Assembly (NCBI GenBank): GCA_937915955.1
Contig: CALGIB010000305.1
Span: 1 to 7,598, forward strand
Direction of reading: 5' to 3'
DNA: 7,598 nucleotides
DNA from: an uncultured Pseudomonadota bacterium
GTDB lineage: Bacteria; Myxococcota_A; UBA796; CAJQPC01
Part shown: one piece after another, positions 7,018 to 7,598 of the stretch
How the letters are laid out: each line of letters starts with the position of its first letter
How positions within the stretch are numbered: position 1 is the stretch's first letter
Made by a program: the position numbers and the translations under genes
The notes under the pieces: model-generated
What the model was told of the DNA's origin: nothing
The model's database searches: none
What the model saw: the letters and a program-made list of their open reading frames with translations, nothing else

Positions 7018-7598
7018 ATGAGGTCCTCTCAGGAAGTCAGCATCGAGACGCGGCTGCGGGACGCGCTGGGCTCTCGGTTCCGGGATCTGGACGGGGCGCT
7101 GCCTCCCTGTCCAGCGTCGCTGGCCCGCTTGGAGCGGGCCTTCGCCGAGCCCGACAGCTCGATCGCCGGTATCGCGGCGCTGATCGAGCAGGACCCGGCG
7201 CTCTCGGTGCAGGTCCTGCGGGTCGCCAACAGCGCCTTCTTCGGGCTGCCTCGCGAGATCCTCAGCCTCAAGCACGCCGTGGCCTTCCTGGGCCAGGCCC
7301 AGATCCGTCGCCTGGTCCTGACCCAGGCCGTCCTGGACGCGCTGCCCGACGGCGCCGAGCACCTCGACTACGTGCGCCACGCCGCCTGGACCGCCCTGGT
7401 CGCCCGGCAGCTGGCCCCCCGCTTCGAGCCCCTGCTGGACCCGGCGGAGCTCTGGCCCTGCGCGATGCTGCATGACCTGGGTCGGCTGGTGCTGGTCGCC
7501 CGCTGCCCCGAGGCCTGGGAGGCCTTGCGCGCGCACGCCGAGCTCGAGCGCTGCACGCTGGACGAGGCCGAGGTCGCGCTCGGGCTGCCGCGCCGCCG
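7018..7598 (+). CDS. HDOD-domain protein (5' part, truncated by the window)
   Basis: The frame from the ATG at 7018 stays open to the window edge, giving 193 residues without a stop. The sequence fits the HDOD domain (PF08668), an HD-like helical domain of signalling and regulatory proteins. It contains LPPCPASLARLERA (28-41), the SSIAGIAALIEQDPALS block (47-63), LRVANSAFFGLPREI (67-81), LKHAVAFLGQAQIRRLVL (84-101) and LHDLGRLVL (151-159). His152-Asp153 survive in the last motif; many HDOD proteins lose the full metal-binding set and act as non-catalytic scaffolds. There is no signal peptide or membrane helix, so it is probably cytosolic. Related proteins take part in c-di-GMP, chemotaxis-like or stress signalling, often fused to EAL, GGDEF or receiver domains. 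Any C-terminal partner lies outside the window. It is divergent from the sulfatase gene. Confidence 0.88.
   Translation, partial: MRSSQEVSIETRLRDALGSRFRDLDGALPPCPASLARLERAFAEPDSSIAGIAALIEQDPALSVQVLRVANSAFFGLPREILSLKHAVAFLGQAQIRRLVLTQAVLDALPDGAEHLDYVRHAAWTALVARQLAPRFEPLLDPAELWPCAMLHDLGRLVLVARCPEAWEALRAHAELERCTLDEAEVALGLPRR

Noticed and set aside
5879..7536. Open frames at 5879-7009 (+) and 6838-7536 (-) opposite the sulfatase and HDOD genes
   Set aside because: Antisense shadows; the sulfatase and HDOD frames carry conserved motifs and plausible starts, while these carry none.

Overview
This is a very GC-rich window (by eye roughly two thirds G+C or more) from a bacterial chromosome. Three things suggest an environmental Gram-negative bacterium of the Myxococcota/deltaproteobacterial type: two lipoproteins whose lipobox Cys is followed by Asp/Ser/Thr/Gly-rich tethers, an HDOD signalling protein, and strong third-position G/C bias. 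This is inference; no rRNA or other phylogenetic marker lies in the window.

Layout, left to right: the 3' end of an unidentified + strand gene (1-87); a GT-B glycosyltransferase of the MJ1255-like family (75-1199, -); an exported intradiol ring-cleavage dioxygenase-like lipoprotein (1198-1923, +); an ATP-type phosphoenolpyruvate carboxykinase with an internal insertion (1940-3727, -); a thiolase of the PcaF/acetyl-CoA acyltransferase type (3833-5032, -); a small Cys-rich lipoprotein with an Asp-Thr repeat tether (5122-5610, +); a membrane-anchored sulfatase/alkaline-phosphatase-superfamily enzyme with Thr at the nucleophile position (5627-6946, -); and the 5' part of an HDOD-domain protein (7018 to the window end, +). 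Coding density is very high, with no gene-free stretch above about 105 bp. No tRNA, rRNA, CRISPR array, insertion sequence or integrase was seen.

Strand switches at almost every gene, so most genes are probably single transcription units. The only same-strand neighbours are the thiolase and PEPCK (thiolase upstream, 105-bp gap). Together they could link acyl-CoA breakdown (acetyl-CoA, possibly succinyl-CoA) to PEP synthesis. A dioxygenase-like protein and a PcaF-like thiolase lie close together, which hints at aromatic catabolism. However, the dioxygenase is exported, lacks a conserved active-site Arg, and no other beta-ketoadipate genes are present, so I do not call a pathway.

The points most worth a second look are: the dioxygenase with intact iron ligands but no active-site Arg; divergent genes whose start codons overlap by two bases; the Thr-type sulfatase; the insertion in PEPCK; and two convergent gene junctions with the same 16-bp spacing and the same GAGCGCTCA sequence at the minus-strand stop. 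I do not see a clear multi-gene novel system such as a defence island, biosynthetic cluster or mobile element.
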